Origin: Phoronis ovalis
Lineage: Eukaryota; Phoronida; Phoronidae
NCBI GenBank assembly: GCA_028565635.1
Contig: JAOXYB010112603.1
Span: 1-20,624 of the forward strand
Length of the DNA: 20,624 nucleotides
Direction: 5' to 3'
Positions within the stretch are counted from its first letter, which is position 1. Each line of letters opens with the position of its first letter. Position numbers and translations under genes: made by a program. Of the stretch, positions 9,707 through 20,123 are shown in pieces. The notes beneath the pieces were generated by a model. That model was not told where the DNA came from, did not search any database, and was given only the letters and a program-made list of their open reading frames with translations.

Positions 9707-10137
9707 CTGCAAACGTCATAACAGGTCTAGTAATAATACGTAACTTCAGCTACTTACTAAGTAATTAAAATGTAGTGTTATTTTTTTTGTTATATAATAT
9801 TCATTGCACGCGTAGCTCAAAGGGATGGTTAAAATTATCAGTAGTAAGATTTAATAAGTGTGAAAAATTGCAATACAACTACATCCAAGAGAGCGATGAT
9901 AAAAATGAAATGTAATTTAATATGTTCGCCAAAGGCTTTGAAAAAGCTAAGATATTTTCAAAACTTATATGTTGCATATTGTTACTCAAATTATACGCCT
10001 CTCCGTATGTATCACTGGGTAAAGTTGTAATCTCAGCTCATTTTTGAAAAAGCTTGATATCCGATATTAACGAGGAATGTACACTGCAGAGACAATAGAA
10101 AATTATGAAACAAAAAAGTCCAGCAGCATCTACAAAC
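9707..10137 (-). other. Intron, 431 bp
   Basis: AT-rich with a T-run near 9780; nothing else recognised. Confidence 0.65.
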
Positions 10138-10298
10138 CTGATGCCTCCAGTATATGTTGAATATACTCTTGAATCGTAGCATCTTGCATCAAATCACACC
10201 CTGCTAATGCGTCATAGTTTCCGGTACATACCAAACCTCTCTTTTCACACGTTTCTAGCAATTGATATATGTTGTGCATACAGGGCCATTTAGCAGAG
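10138..10298 (-). CDS. DED1, second half
   Basis: A 161-bp exon entering in phase 2 (acceptor TTTTGTAG) and leaving in phase 1 (donor CAG/GTTTGT). It holds the rest of the DED: YQLLETCEKRGL corresponds to the DED helix LFxxLExxGLL, followed by YDALAGCDLMQD and a closing YIQHILEA helix. DEDs bind other DEDs, as in FADD, caspase-8 and FLIP. This copy is diverged and Cys-rich (five Cys in 54 residues). A CARD or PYD is less likely given the RGL-turn pattern. Confidence 0.7.
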
Positions 10299-10496
10299 CT
10301 ACAAAATATTTCAATTAATTGTAATCACTTGACATTTTCACAATTTCAATAAAAATTTAACTACGTAAATGAAAATAATGAGATCCTGTATCAACTCGCA
10401 AAGTTATATTTCGGAACAAAGTTATTTTTTCAACATTTGATTACAATGCACAGAGATGAGCGCACTAGTGATAACAACAATAATTATGCAAAGTAC

Positions 10497-10602
10497 CTGA
10501 ATGTATCCTTACACTGAGTGATCAGTTTGTTCAAATCGTCAGTTGTAAACTTAGCGTGTAGTTCTCGTAGCATATTGTTATGAAGAAGAACAGGTTCAAA
10601 GT
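10497..10602 (-). CDS. DED1, first half
   Basis: A 106-bp exon entering in phase 1 (acceptor CGATTTCAG) and leaving in phase 2 (donor CAG/GTACTT). It encodes helices 1-3 of a death-effector-like domain: VLLHNNMLRELHAKF, then DDLNKLITQCKDTF. The L..L..C pattern matches the DED consensus LKFLC. The intron after CKDTF falls at the same place and phase as in the DED2 and DED3 modules to the left. Confidence 0.72.
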
Positions 10603-11790
10603 CTGAAATCGAATTACGTAAATACTGTTTATTAATTGAAACACGTACATTTACTTCAGAATAAAATTATCATTTTTTAACTGATAGGCTCACGACTATC
10701 GTATACTATGTTCCTCTATGATAATACGGAACTCTACGGGAATCAGGTTTATTAACACGAAAGGTAGAATAGTTTAATTATTGGTTAAAAATACGCGTGG
10801 GGAATCTAAACGCATTAGGCATCATGACATATGTGTACTAACAAGTATTGTTCATTTGCAGTGATTTGGATATTTTTATAAAGGTTTACGTCGACTGTTG
10901 AAGTTGATGGGAATATCCTCTGTGTTATTTTACCATTAGGCGATTTCATTTTATGAGTAATGGGGTGGTACTTGTCATTGGTACACTGTAGCTACACGAA
11001 AAGGGGAAATGTACCTATATATTTTTTAGTAAGCCATTCACTACAAGCAGTCAGGTAAAAACATATCTGAGTAACCGTAACCTAAACCAATAACCACGGT
11101 AACAATATTCATGTTGTATTACTGTTCCAGAATGACGTATCTAATGTATCAGCAATGATTAAAAACGCAAACAAATAAGCGGACAAAAAAATGTTTCTCA
11201 TAGAGAATTTCCGCTACTAATTACAGATGTTGACTTTCCAATCTGTTTTAAGTCTATAAGCTCTGCCCCAGTAGTGGGAAATATTCCCCTACCCTGCATT
11301 TAAATGCAAATAACACCACTATCAATCGCCACATATGAGATATTTTAAAGCTTTATTTTGCTTCAAGATAAAACATTGAAATTGAGTGCTATAACAAATG
11401 TAAATTGTAATAAAGCAGCTATTAGCTGTATTGAATTATTTTCGAATGAAACAAGAAGGTGAAATATGTGTATAGGAACGATTTACTCTTATTTTTATGG
11501 GACTTTAATCATTTTCCTGTCATACTTGACTCTCCATACTTTAGTTACAGTTACCTTAAACTGTTTTTGCTTTCAATGTTTACATACCTGTTGCTGACTG
11601 CTTTGCTGTATTGCTGTCACCATATTTCTCAGTTTCTTTTAACAAGAAAATGATTAAAGGGTAAGCAACGTATGTGCACATCAATAGGATGCTTGATATT
11701 ATTATATTTACATTAAAAAGTTAATACACTTAACAATACACACTGTCTCACAGTTACTGTTCATATTCCAGAAAAGTATCTATTCTGTAC
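10603..11790 (-). other. Intron before DED1, 1.2 kb
   Basis: No recognised element. A 64-codon plus-strand open frame at 11459 is hydrophobic by composition of AT-rich sequence and has no support as a gene. Confidence 0.6.
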
Positions 11791-11847
11791 CTGTTATTGG
11801 TTTTGGACTTTGAGCTTCCTTCTGTACCTCCTGGACTATTGAGTGTC
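11791..11847 (-). CDS. Charged linker exon 4
   Basis: A 57-bp phase 1 to phase 1 exon, acceptor TTTCTTTCAAG and donor CAG/GTACAG. Encodes about 19 polar residues (GHSIVQEVQKEAQSPKPIT) leading into DED1. No recognisable fold. Confidence 0.55.
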
Positions 11848-12409
11848 CTTGAAAGAAATAATAAAGACAATCTATACACGACTCTGTTACATATCATTAA
11901 TTTGTCGCGATTGGCTATATAGGCTTTGTTGCACCATATGTGCATAAGGAAGGGGTGCAAGTTAACACTTTGAATTAACCAATCAGAATTCACCATATTT
12001 ATAACTTTAAATTCACGAAGAGTGACAAGATGTATTGTGTGCGATTATAACACCCGTACTATCATTACAATTTCTGAGATGCAAATTTATTATGTCACCC
12101 CTGTATAATTATGTCATGTTTGTGTTATATTACTATATTATGTTATATTATATAATAAACATCAAAACAATACGACACTTAAAAAGCGACAGAGCGTCAT
12201 ATAAAAACTTCGGATGAAATAATAGTTTTCCACTGCAATGACTTCAGTTTTGGAAACAATATCTGGTAACAGTGAGCGTTTTGTGAGATATTTTAACAAG
12301 GAAATGTTACTTGTAGCTTAGTTTATAATACATTTTCATAAATTTATGATCCTGCTATGAAGATATGTAACACATATATCCTTGTTTACCAATATATTCA
12401 GTGGATTAC
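11848..12409 (-). other. Intron, 562 bp
   Basis: Very AT-rich (for example 12100-12160). Nothing else recognised. Confidence 0.6.
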
Positions 12410-12454
12410 CTTGCTGTGCATTCAGGATATCTTTTTTCTCTCTTGAACTTGAGT
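12410..12454 (-). CDS. Charged linker exon 3
   Basis: A 45-bp phase 1 to phase 1 exon, acceptor CTTTTTAG and donor AAG/GTAATC, encoding DSSSREKKDILNAQQ. Polar, with no domain. Short but phase-consistent, so probably a linker cassette. Confidence 0.5.
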
Positions 12455-12739
12455 CTAAAAAGTGAAACAGATTAGAAAAGGTGATAGTAATTTCTTAGTT
12501 GAAGAAAAATGTTTCGTTAGTTGATTATTTCTGATGTTTGCTTCATTTCAAAAATCAAGCTTTACTAAGAAGGCAAAACTGTGTTCCGAAGTCATTCACT
12601 AAAAATAAACAAACACCTCTAAGACCGTTTATGTTTTAAATCATTTTTTGACTACGAGTTCAAATAAGAAACATGTTCAAATTCATTTTATATTAAAAGA
12701 AAATCACAGCATAAAATTAATGTTAAAAGTCTTGTTTAC

Positions 12740-12760
12740 CCTTTTCTTGTTCCTCTGAAG
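12740..12760 (-). CDS. Microexon, 21 bp (charged linker 2)
   Basis: Acceptor ATATTTTCAG and donor AGG/GTAAAC bracket 21 bases in phase 1 that encode ASEEQEK. It is supported by good splice signals, phase and similarity to the start of the preceding exon (SEEQKK), not by length. It could be optional. Confidence 0.5.
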
Positions 12761-13739
12761 CTGAAAATATAACAGACGGGCAAGATTACATTGACGTACA
12801 AATAAATATCAGATTATTAATTGTGATTGTTATATATATGAAAAAACACCAGGAGTCTCCTAGGATAGGACCGGTAGTCAATGTCATGATGAGCACTATT
12901 TATAAGTAAAGATGTTTTGTTCCAGTTTGCCAGGATAATTATCAGGATATTGGCGGTGATTTTGATGCTTGGACTCTGTGTGTTGGAGGAGACATTAATT
13001 GGACGAGTTTTAAAAGATATTTACGACATGAAAATTTCGAATAATTGAGAATTGTATTTTGGAACACGGATAGCAAATGCATTCAAAATGGCGACTATGT
13101 GTGTAGAATATTTTGGTAGCAAATGTGTGTCAAGATTTTATGTATGGTTCCTCTGATCGTGAACAATAACTCTATGCTGATAAAAGAACCTTCGACGCTA
13201 TCATTTAAGAATGGTTTATGTCCAAAATTGGTTCTGGACTGTGAGTTTATTTTTGACTAGTAGAGACTGTAGACCCGCCTGTAGATTTTTCTTAAAAGAT
13301 CAGAGCATAACTATAACAATAACGCGATTTTTAAAATAGTCAGTTACACAATTATCTTTTCTTTGATTATTTATGAGACAATTTACAGTTAGGATCTTGG
13401 TCCGTATCCTTATATGTAACTGCTAAAAACAACGGTTGTACAGGAACCCGTACAAACGTCATCTATATTATACAATCCATCACTGATGCTGAACAATTTA
13501 TTAAACGTCCATTCTTCAATATACGTCTACTTCTCACAGACTGTAAGCTTAACTGCTCTATTTGGCTACACGTGCTTACTGTGTCTGATATTGATAGCGT
13601 CCTGGGCAGGATATATGGAAATGTGATCTGACACAATGTAGAGATTAACTGTCTAGTTTAGCTATGGATATTTTATCAAGCTATGGGTTGGAATGACATA
13701 AAACACAAAAAATCAAAGAAACATTTAAAGTAGTATTAC
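12761..13739 (-). other. Intron, 979 bp
   Basis: No recognised element. A further small phase-1 cassette could be hidden here but I found none with good signals. Confidence 0.55.
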
Positions 13740-13808
13740 CGTATTCTTCTATTGGCTTGTACTTTATTAAAAGCTCCGTAATTAGCTTTTTTTGTTCTTC
13801 TGAAACTT
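13740..13808 (-). CDS. Charged linker exon 1
   Basis: A 69-bp phase 1 to phase 1 exon, acceptor TTTTTCCAG and donor ACG/GTAATA. It encodes a Glu/Lys-rich, probably helical peptide starting EVSEEQKKLITELL. It sits 1.5 kb after the COR exon. Skipping it would keep the frame. Its start resembles the 21-bp exon that follows. Confidence 0.7.
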
Positions 13809-15296
13809 CTGGAAAAAAAGTGGTAAAACCTTACAATTAAGAAGATGTATATGTATATATGAATATCAAGTTGATACAAATGTGAACTAACTATGCAAAG
13901 TGATATTATGTCAGCTGAAACACTTTGAATGGCACTATGCGAGCCTTATTCTTATGTGAGGCCCATTCGGTCACTCAGGGTTGTTTTGTAAGCTTTGCAA
14001 TGTATCATTAAATCTACGATTTCTAAACACCAGCCGAAATTAGTATTCCCAGGGCAGTTTGCTGCACCCGATGCCATTTTGTGTATTTATAACTAGTCAG
14101 ATGGAAATGTTAACAAGATGGATCAGTGGCCCTAAGGATAACAGTGCTGGCCTGATTCATACATTCTTAATGGGGCGTAAGACTAGCTGTAAGAAATGGC
14201 TACCGGAAATACGCATACCTCAAAAATATCACTCAATGTAAGCATTATCTACCAACAATGCAGTATTACTTAGAATAGCTGTAATATCTAGTTAAAGCAC
14301 TCTATTATTTAATTTTTGTTATAAAATTAACAATTAAATCAAAACAATCCTTAAAAAGGCGACGAGTTAAGCAAAGTTTAGAATAATTTTTATTAGTAAA
14401 AGTTTATAAGTGTGGCTACATGAGATTATTTAATTCAGCGATCCTAGAAATCCACAAGCTTGATTGTAAAACAATCGACAATACACCAAGAGCTCCCATC
14501 GAACGTTCTCTGCATGGTTCACTTGTTGTACAAGATAATGTATAAAGTATTAGCAAAATATGAGATATAAAGCTTTTATCCTGTGACTTCAGTTAATGAA
14601 ACTTACTATCATTTGTAATGAAATGCTACCCTGTGATACAGCGGTGGGTTGTTTGTGGCGTCTTAGTGAGGACATTAGTTATACAGGAAATACTTTACCG
14701 CATTAGCTCAATCACAATGGGGACATTCAATGTTTACAACGCAAGTGGTGAAGGTTATATTTTGAAAACTAGTCCAGCTGTAGTTCAAGCTATCAGGCGG
14801 TAATGCCTTTGCTGCATAACCTCTTCGTTATAAAAGCGACGTCACAAGCAAAATATCACTACGATAGTAAAAATACAAATAACCTGGAGTTAAACATCAC
14901 AAGGTAGAAGCAGTAGTATGTTTACATATATCTGTCATTGTGCAATTATTATGTAATTGTGGCAAGCTCTGGTATTAGGACATAATGACCGGACTTTCGC
15001 AGGAGTAAGTCAGGGTTTTATACCTAACTATGAAGCGACTTTTAAATTAATGTATGTGTATGGGACGGTATGGACTAGCTCAACTAGTAAGGCAGGTAAA
15101 TCTAGAAGAAACTGTTTCTAGTAATTAATATACTATATGTATAGGTACATAGTCATGGGTATACTGAGTAATGTTGCCAAAAAAACGGCAGTAGCCATGT
15201 TCACTGCGAATAATACTACTGGAGTGGTGTTATTCGTGGCGAACTTAGCTTTCATATTTAAATATGTTTACTGATATGTTAAATACTTGTTCTCAC
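13809..15296 (-). other. Intron after the COR exon, 1.5 kb
   Basis: Short plus-strand open frames at 14059 and 14618 show no family resemblance. Intron retention would end the protein at 15268, eight or nine residues past the donor. Confidence 0.6.
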
Positions 15297-18200
15297 CTGA
15301 GCAGCTCATCACCAGAGCAGCTGGAACTTCATCACGCTTCTTACTGTCATCAGCAGGACATTTTCTTGTAGCATTTTCCCACGAAAATTCGAAATCTTCG
15401 AACTTGCCTATTTTCTCTGAATCAGTTAAAACACAATGGGGACATAGGACACAAGCTTTAAATGTTGCCCCACACCATTTTGCCTCAAATCGTTTACGTA
15501 GCTTCTTACATATCGTAGTTAATAATTTCCAACTTTTGGACAAATTCTTAGACAAATCCTTATCTACGGATGAGTAAATTATTACTTGAAGTTGGTGACT
15601 GCTACGGATTTTAACTCGAATGCCGTCGTGTTCAAACTCTAATGCGTTTTTCCCGTAAGAACAATCATCAGTGGGGTAGTCGGCAATACTCATCTCTTGA
15701 ATCAAAACCAAAACCATGTTAAATAAAGATGGTTTCAAATAATTATTACCCAGACTGATATCCAAAATCAGAAAGTAATCACCAGATCTAAAGGGCCATA
15801 CATCATTTTCGCTGTTTTCAAAGTCCTTTAAATGCCACGGAAATAAATAATTTCTTTCATCAGTTATCTTATAACACAGATCAAACGACAGTAGCAACTC
15901 CAGCACTTTGTCAACATCATATGTTAAATCTTGAGGTCTAGGTAAGCATTGAAGTAAGCTTTTACTTAACTGTCCTTTTACAGTGAGATCCTTGACAATT
16001 TCTTTAAAAAAATCTTGATCAAAGCTTCTGTTATTTCGTTCCAGAAGAGTGTGCAGATCGTGATCAAATAAGATTTTCAAGACATAAACAATAGATTTAA
16101 TATTGTGGAAAATAGTATCTGGTAGTTTGTCTTCATAGTATAATATCTGTCCCACGTCTCGAAGGTATTTTAAAACCTGTTTAAGATCTTCCTCTTTTTC
16201 ATCTGTACACAATTCTTTGATTTTTCCCCACGATAGAGAGAACTGATCTTTCGTTTCTTGACCAAGCAATTTATCTATACTTTTAACGTAATTAGGTTTC
16301 ATAGCAAATTTTAAAGAATTAGCGGAGTCGGTAATACTTGTCCTCAGTTTATCAAACCCTTGGTTTTTAGTACTACTCACAAAAAATATGTTTACTTCAA
16401 CATTCTGCTTTTCGCAACAAACCTTTTTCTCGAGAAGCTGCTGTTTCCAGTATTCAAGAATGCGTTTAACTTTTGGTCCGATTTCATCATTGTGAAGCTC
16501 CATCTGCCTTTGTTTACTTAACTTGTCACTGTGTGTAGCCACCAGGTAGACAGTAGGTTTTGGTAACACAACCTGAATATCACGAATCCAGTCACCTATC
16601 AGCTCATTGAAATTCTCCTCTGTGTATCTATTAGCATCAAAAACTAACAAAACAATTGCATCTGGAATCAAAAATAGCCTGTGTATCAATTTATATGATT
16701 CCTGACCCCCAAAGTCTACCATATGAATAAGCAGTCTATCTTTCTCTATTTTCCAGGTCACCGTATCAAGTACTTTTGTTCGATCTTCTACCTCGCTAGC
16801 AAATGCAGCACCAGAGACGAGCACGTTAGTGACACACGTTTTTCCCGCCATTGATTCCCCTACTACAATGCATGTCTGCCTACCAAATGTATTGTTTGGA
16901 TCAAATTGCAAACCGTCAAGGTAAAAAAATATTTCATCAACGCCTTGGTTATCACAGAAAGCCTGGGGTGGTTGGGTTAAACTATTTTCCTTGAGTCGCA
17001 ATGATTTTAGTTTTCGTGATTTTGCTAATGACGGCGGTAAATGAACAATTCTGTTCTTTTCCAGACCTAGCTCCTCCAAGCTGACAAATCCATTCGGTAC
17101 GTTTGGAAAATCCTTCAATCTGTTATCATCAGCCCGTAGAATACCCAGTCCTGTCATGCGGACAATGTTGGTTGGCAGGTGCTCCAGCAGATTTTTTCTT
17201 ACATCAAGTACTTTGAGCTTTTTCAGGGTTGTAACAGATTCCGGCAATTCCTCAATTTCATTGCCGCAGAGTAACAGTTCACGCAGTTTTTTGAGTTTTC
17301 CTATGTTTTGTGGTATAACTTTTATCCTGTTAAAATGCGCCATTATAATGGTAAGGTTTTGTAGCTTGTCGATATCTTCCGGCAAATCTGTGACGAAATT
17401 GTCAATGATATCTACCTCAGTTAGATTTATCAACTCTTTCATTGATTTTGGCCATTTCTTGATTTTATTTTGACGAATTTTCAATATCTTTAGTTCATTA
17501 AGCTCTCCTATGGTGTCCGGTAGCTCCTCAATTATATTACCATTTGCATTTAATACAGTAAGGCGTTTCAGCAGATTAATATCTTGTGGGAGTTCAGAAA
17601 TTTTATTTGCAGTGATATCAAGTTTTTTCATAACAGTCAATTTCGTTATTGCTGACGGTAAACGTTCTATGTTATTCCATTGCATATCTAAAATCTCTAA
17701 TTCTCGTATCTTATCGATATTCTCGGTAATTTGTTCAAGCATGTTATGCCCGATATCTAGATGCGTTAGGGATCTTATCTCCAAAACATTTTCTGGAAAT
17801 ATTTTCATTTTGTTGTTGGACAAACAACATGTTTTAAGATTTGATAGTTCTTTAATATTTTCATAGAGCTTTATGTCGTCATTTCCATAAATATATAATT
17901 GTTCTAACTGCTTCATTTGTGTAACTGCTGGGGGCAATTCTTTCAGTCCCAATCCTCCGATATCGAGGACCTTTAGACACGGCCAAATCTGCTCATTTTC
18001 ATCCTGAGTATTATCTGCTTCAAGTTGATCATCTAAGTTTTCAAAGGGATTGTTACCTAGACTTAGTATTTCAAGATTTTTTAATGTCTTAATGACAGGT
18101 GGAATGTGGTGAAACTTGTTATTGTTCAGAACCAAACACTTCAAATTTGTACATAACCGAATACTCTCTGGTATTTCAGTAAGATCATTATCGGAAAGGT

Positions 18201-18575
18201 CTAAAGCTTCGGAGTCTACTGGAATCTTATCAAATGTTTTACCTGATAAGTCTACTATTTTATAAGGTATCGGAATATCGGCAACTTTCACTTTACAACG
18301 CTGCTGCTCTTTATGAAATAGACTCACTTTTGGTAAATAACCTAGTAGTCGATCCTCCTTCCCACATAGTTTGCATGCATCTAAAAGTATTTTGATACGT
18401 TCACTTATGACAGTTCCCTTAATAAACCATTCAAACAGCAAGCAAAAATTCCGTACTTTCCTAGAGATAGGGTATCTTGTGTAAAAAATGTTCAGTTCTT
18501 CCGTTTCAATACCTAGCCTATCAACAACAATACTGAAATCTTCGTCCGTAAAATGGTTAACAAGATCAGCCAAAA
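15297..18575 (-). CDS. DD2 - LRR - Roc - COR exon (ROCO GTPase core, MFHAS1-like)
   Basis: A single 3,279-bp exon encoding 1,093 residues. In order: a diverged death domain (residues about 1-80), LRRs (about 124-545), Roc GTPase (about 563-755), COR (about 756-1030) and a Cys-rich tail. The acceptor TTGTTGTTTCAG at 18576 has a long pyrimidine run and fits phase 1; the open frame continues upstream to an ATG at 18723, and a second phase-compatible acceptor gives an exon start at 18677. The donor CTCAG/GTGAGA is at 15296; read through, the frame stops at 15268. LRR-Roc-COR proteins include LRRK2 and MFHAS1; with no kinase here, the MFHAS1-type core is closest. It acts in the cytosol as a nucleotide-controlled dimerising scaffold. 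The Roc motifs are intact, so it is probably active. Confidence 0.95.
15470..16305 (-). other. COR domain and Cys-rich tail
   Basis: Roughly 275 residues directly after Roc, starting near KPNYVKSIDKLL, with the winged-helix-like middle and the beta-rich end typical of COR domains (FPWHLKDF, then DYFLILDISLG). The stretch after COR carries a Cys pair in CVLCPHC (15433-15453) and a later CP, which looks like a metal-binding or disulphide-free knuckle. COR mediates dimerisation in ROCO proteins. Confidence 0.85.
16310..16890 (-). other. Roc GTPase domain with intact nucleotide-binding motifs
   Basis: A Ras-of-complex GTPase. G1 P-loop GESMAGKT is at 16837-16860, G3 DFGGQ at 16702-16716, G4 THSDK at 16522-16536, and a G5-like SST shortly after. 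A conserved Thr (DRTK) sits in the switch I region. All residues expected to contact nucleotide and Mg2+ are present, so GTP binding is likely. Roc domains in this family work together with the COR dimerisation domain that follows. Confidence 0.93.
16950..18207 (-). repeat. Leucine-rich repeat domain, about 18 repeats
   Basis: About 18 consecutive units of about 23 residues with the pattern LxxLxLxxNxLxxLPxxIxxLxx, for example LKVLDVRKNLLEHLP and LTVLNANGNIIEELP. The third unit carries an acidic insertion (NTQDENEQ) before the fourth. The repeats are of the Ras-group/SDS22-like type found in MFHAS1, PIDD1 and SHOC2, and form a curved solenoid for ligand or partner binding. The domain runs directly into the Roc GTPase. 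Confidence 0.95.
18336..18575 (-). other. Death domain DD2 (diverged), N-terminal to the LRRs
   Basis: About 80 residues with the death-fold pattern: LADLVNHFTDEDF, then RLGIETEEL, a buried LLFEWF and a final LLDACKLCGKEDRLLGYL. The usual Trp of the first helix pair is Phe (DEDF). It is fused to the LRRs in the same exon, so unlike the other death domains it cannot be skipped by splicing. Confidence 0.75.
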
Positions 18576-18757
18576 CTGAAACAACAAACAAATAATGAAG
18601 TTCAAGTGGAGACATATTTTTTTGAGTTTGACCTTTTAAACATACGATTTCTTTGTTTAGATGCAAGTGTTTTTTTTCTACGTAAAATAGCCAAAGCAAA
18701 CCAAAATCAGAAAGTACATACATATGATCAAAACAGGTTCTATTTTCAGTATCGTAC

Positions 18758-18997
18758 CTTCTGATGTTCTACAATGTATTGGCGATTGTGTTTCTTTCAT
18801 TCCGTTATTATCTGTAAACGGTCTTGAATCATCCTCTTGCTTACCGATCAGATATCGTAAACTGTTATTTAGAATCATAAACAGCGAATAAAACATTTGC
18901 ACGAAATAAACCTTCATTTTCCGCATTCTACTTGCAGATTGTCCATAGATATTAGATAAACTATTTCTGAAGCTCAGTGCAGGCTGTGTAATCATAT
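18758..18997 (-). CDS. Linker exon between DD1 and DD2, function unknown
   Basis: A 240-bp phase 1 to phase 1 exon, acceptor CTTTCCAG and donor AAG/GTACGA. About 80 residues with a basic patch (SRMRKMK), then a hydrophobic aromatic stretch (VYFVQMFYSLFMIL) and a polar acidic end. The hydrophobic stretch could be an amphipathic helix, and a membrane segment cannot be excluded, but I recognise no domain. An in-frame ATG sits one codon after the acceptor (18995), so an alternative start here is conceivable. The link to the next exon is either 18757-18576 (best acceptor) or a shorter intron ending at 18678. Confidence 0.6.
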
Positions 18998-19188
18998 CTG
19001 GAAAGAAGTGTTAGCTGTTAGAGAGGTAACATTCATCAAATATTAACTTTCACATCACTAATTTAACTACGTTGTAGTGTAATAAGAAACATGACTAATT
19101 ACATTTCTCGGCTTGAAGAAAAATGTATCTAACCTTTATGCGAGCAGTAAACATACCTTGTTTTTATTTACACAATTATATCACTTAC

Positions 19189-19452
19189 TTTGTGATAACT
19201 TTAACACATCGTCTATCAAATCGTCTCTCTCACACTTTTCAAAAGCATTTCTAAGTTCGCTGAAAACAGTTTCGTCATCGCGATTTCCTTGCCAGTCTAA
19301 CAACATTCTACTGTTTCTCGATTTACTCTGTTCTGGATATTCAGCATCTAACTGATCTAAATATGACTTCTTCATACCAAGAAACACGCCAACAAACATC
19401 CAATCTTCTCCGAACTTTTCTATTAATTTTTCTACCACGATCGTTTGCTCAT
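19189..19452 (-). CDS. Death domain DD1 exon
   Basis: A 264-bp exon, phase 1 at both ends, acceptor GTGTTACAG and donor AAA/GTAAGT, encoding about 88 residues that form one complete death domain. Death-domain landmarks in order: the GEDW motif near residue 20, FLGMKK shortly after, a buried MLLDW near residue 48, and the helix 5-6 signature FEKCERDDLIDDV near the end. Death domains are six-helix bundles that assemble with other death domains in apoptosis and NF-kB pathways. There is no start codon at the front; the frame runs into the acceptor, so this is an internal exon. Unspliced, the frame stops after two more codons, at 19181. Confidence 0.88.
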
Positions 19453-20123
19453 CTGTAACACAAAACAGTAATGTTTTTCTATTTTAGCCAAACATGCAAG
19501 ACTTGTATTACAACCAGTTTATAAAGACAAACTGGTACATGTGTTATGTACTTGTTGAATAGCTTCAAGCTAAATTAATTGGAAAAAATGTTACAACAAA
19601 GTTGAAATGAACTCCTCCCCATTTTAGTATACATGCAAACTAAGAATACTTTTAAATAGAAATTCTTACACATCTTTAAAATAAATGTTTAGATTGTTTT
19701 CCTTTGATATGAGGTGTAATAGTGTGTAGCACTGAATATTTATACATGGCTATTCCAGATGTAATAGTGTATAGCATTTAATTTTTTTTTTCTGTAATTT
19801 TGCTTTCTGAATTTTTAAAATCAGATAAACCATTTGTTATAGTTTAATTGATATTAGTAGTTTGCGGTTACATAACAGTATTAAATAGGGAGTGTATCAT
19901 TTAATGAAGTAGCCATGCGTAGTATTAGGATAATGTAGTCTTAGAAATCTACAACAAATATGTCATTTACTAACTTTTTGTTAATTTGTTTGACGCTATT
20001 CTCTAAGAGTAGGCAGATTTTATTCAAACCAATAGTTAAACTTACAATGTAATACAACATAGAATAACTATCCATCCTACCAGCTGACATTTAATTTGCT
20101 AATACAATAGGCACTGTTCTTAC
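19453..20123 (-). other. Intron before DD1, 671 bp
   Basis: AT-rich. An imperfect direct repeat TGTAATAGTGTGTAGCA-like occurs twice near 19713 and 19760; otherwise nothing recognised. Confidence 0.6.

Noticed and set aside
11459-11653. Hydrophobic 64-codon plus-strand frame as a membrane peptide
   Set aside because: AT-rich intron sequence readily gives Phe/Leu/Tyr-rich frames; no other support.
17156-17866. Plus-strand open frames of 105 and 118 codons opposite the LRRs
   Set aside because: They are antisense shadows of the LRR-coding strand; composition follows the repeats and no family is recognisable.
18678-18723. True protein start at the ATG at 18723
   Set aside because: A phase-matched acceptor with a long pyrimidine run at 18576 and upstream death-domain exons in the same phase make an internal exon more likely; the ATG lies in the presumed intron.
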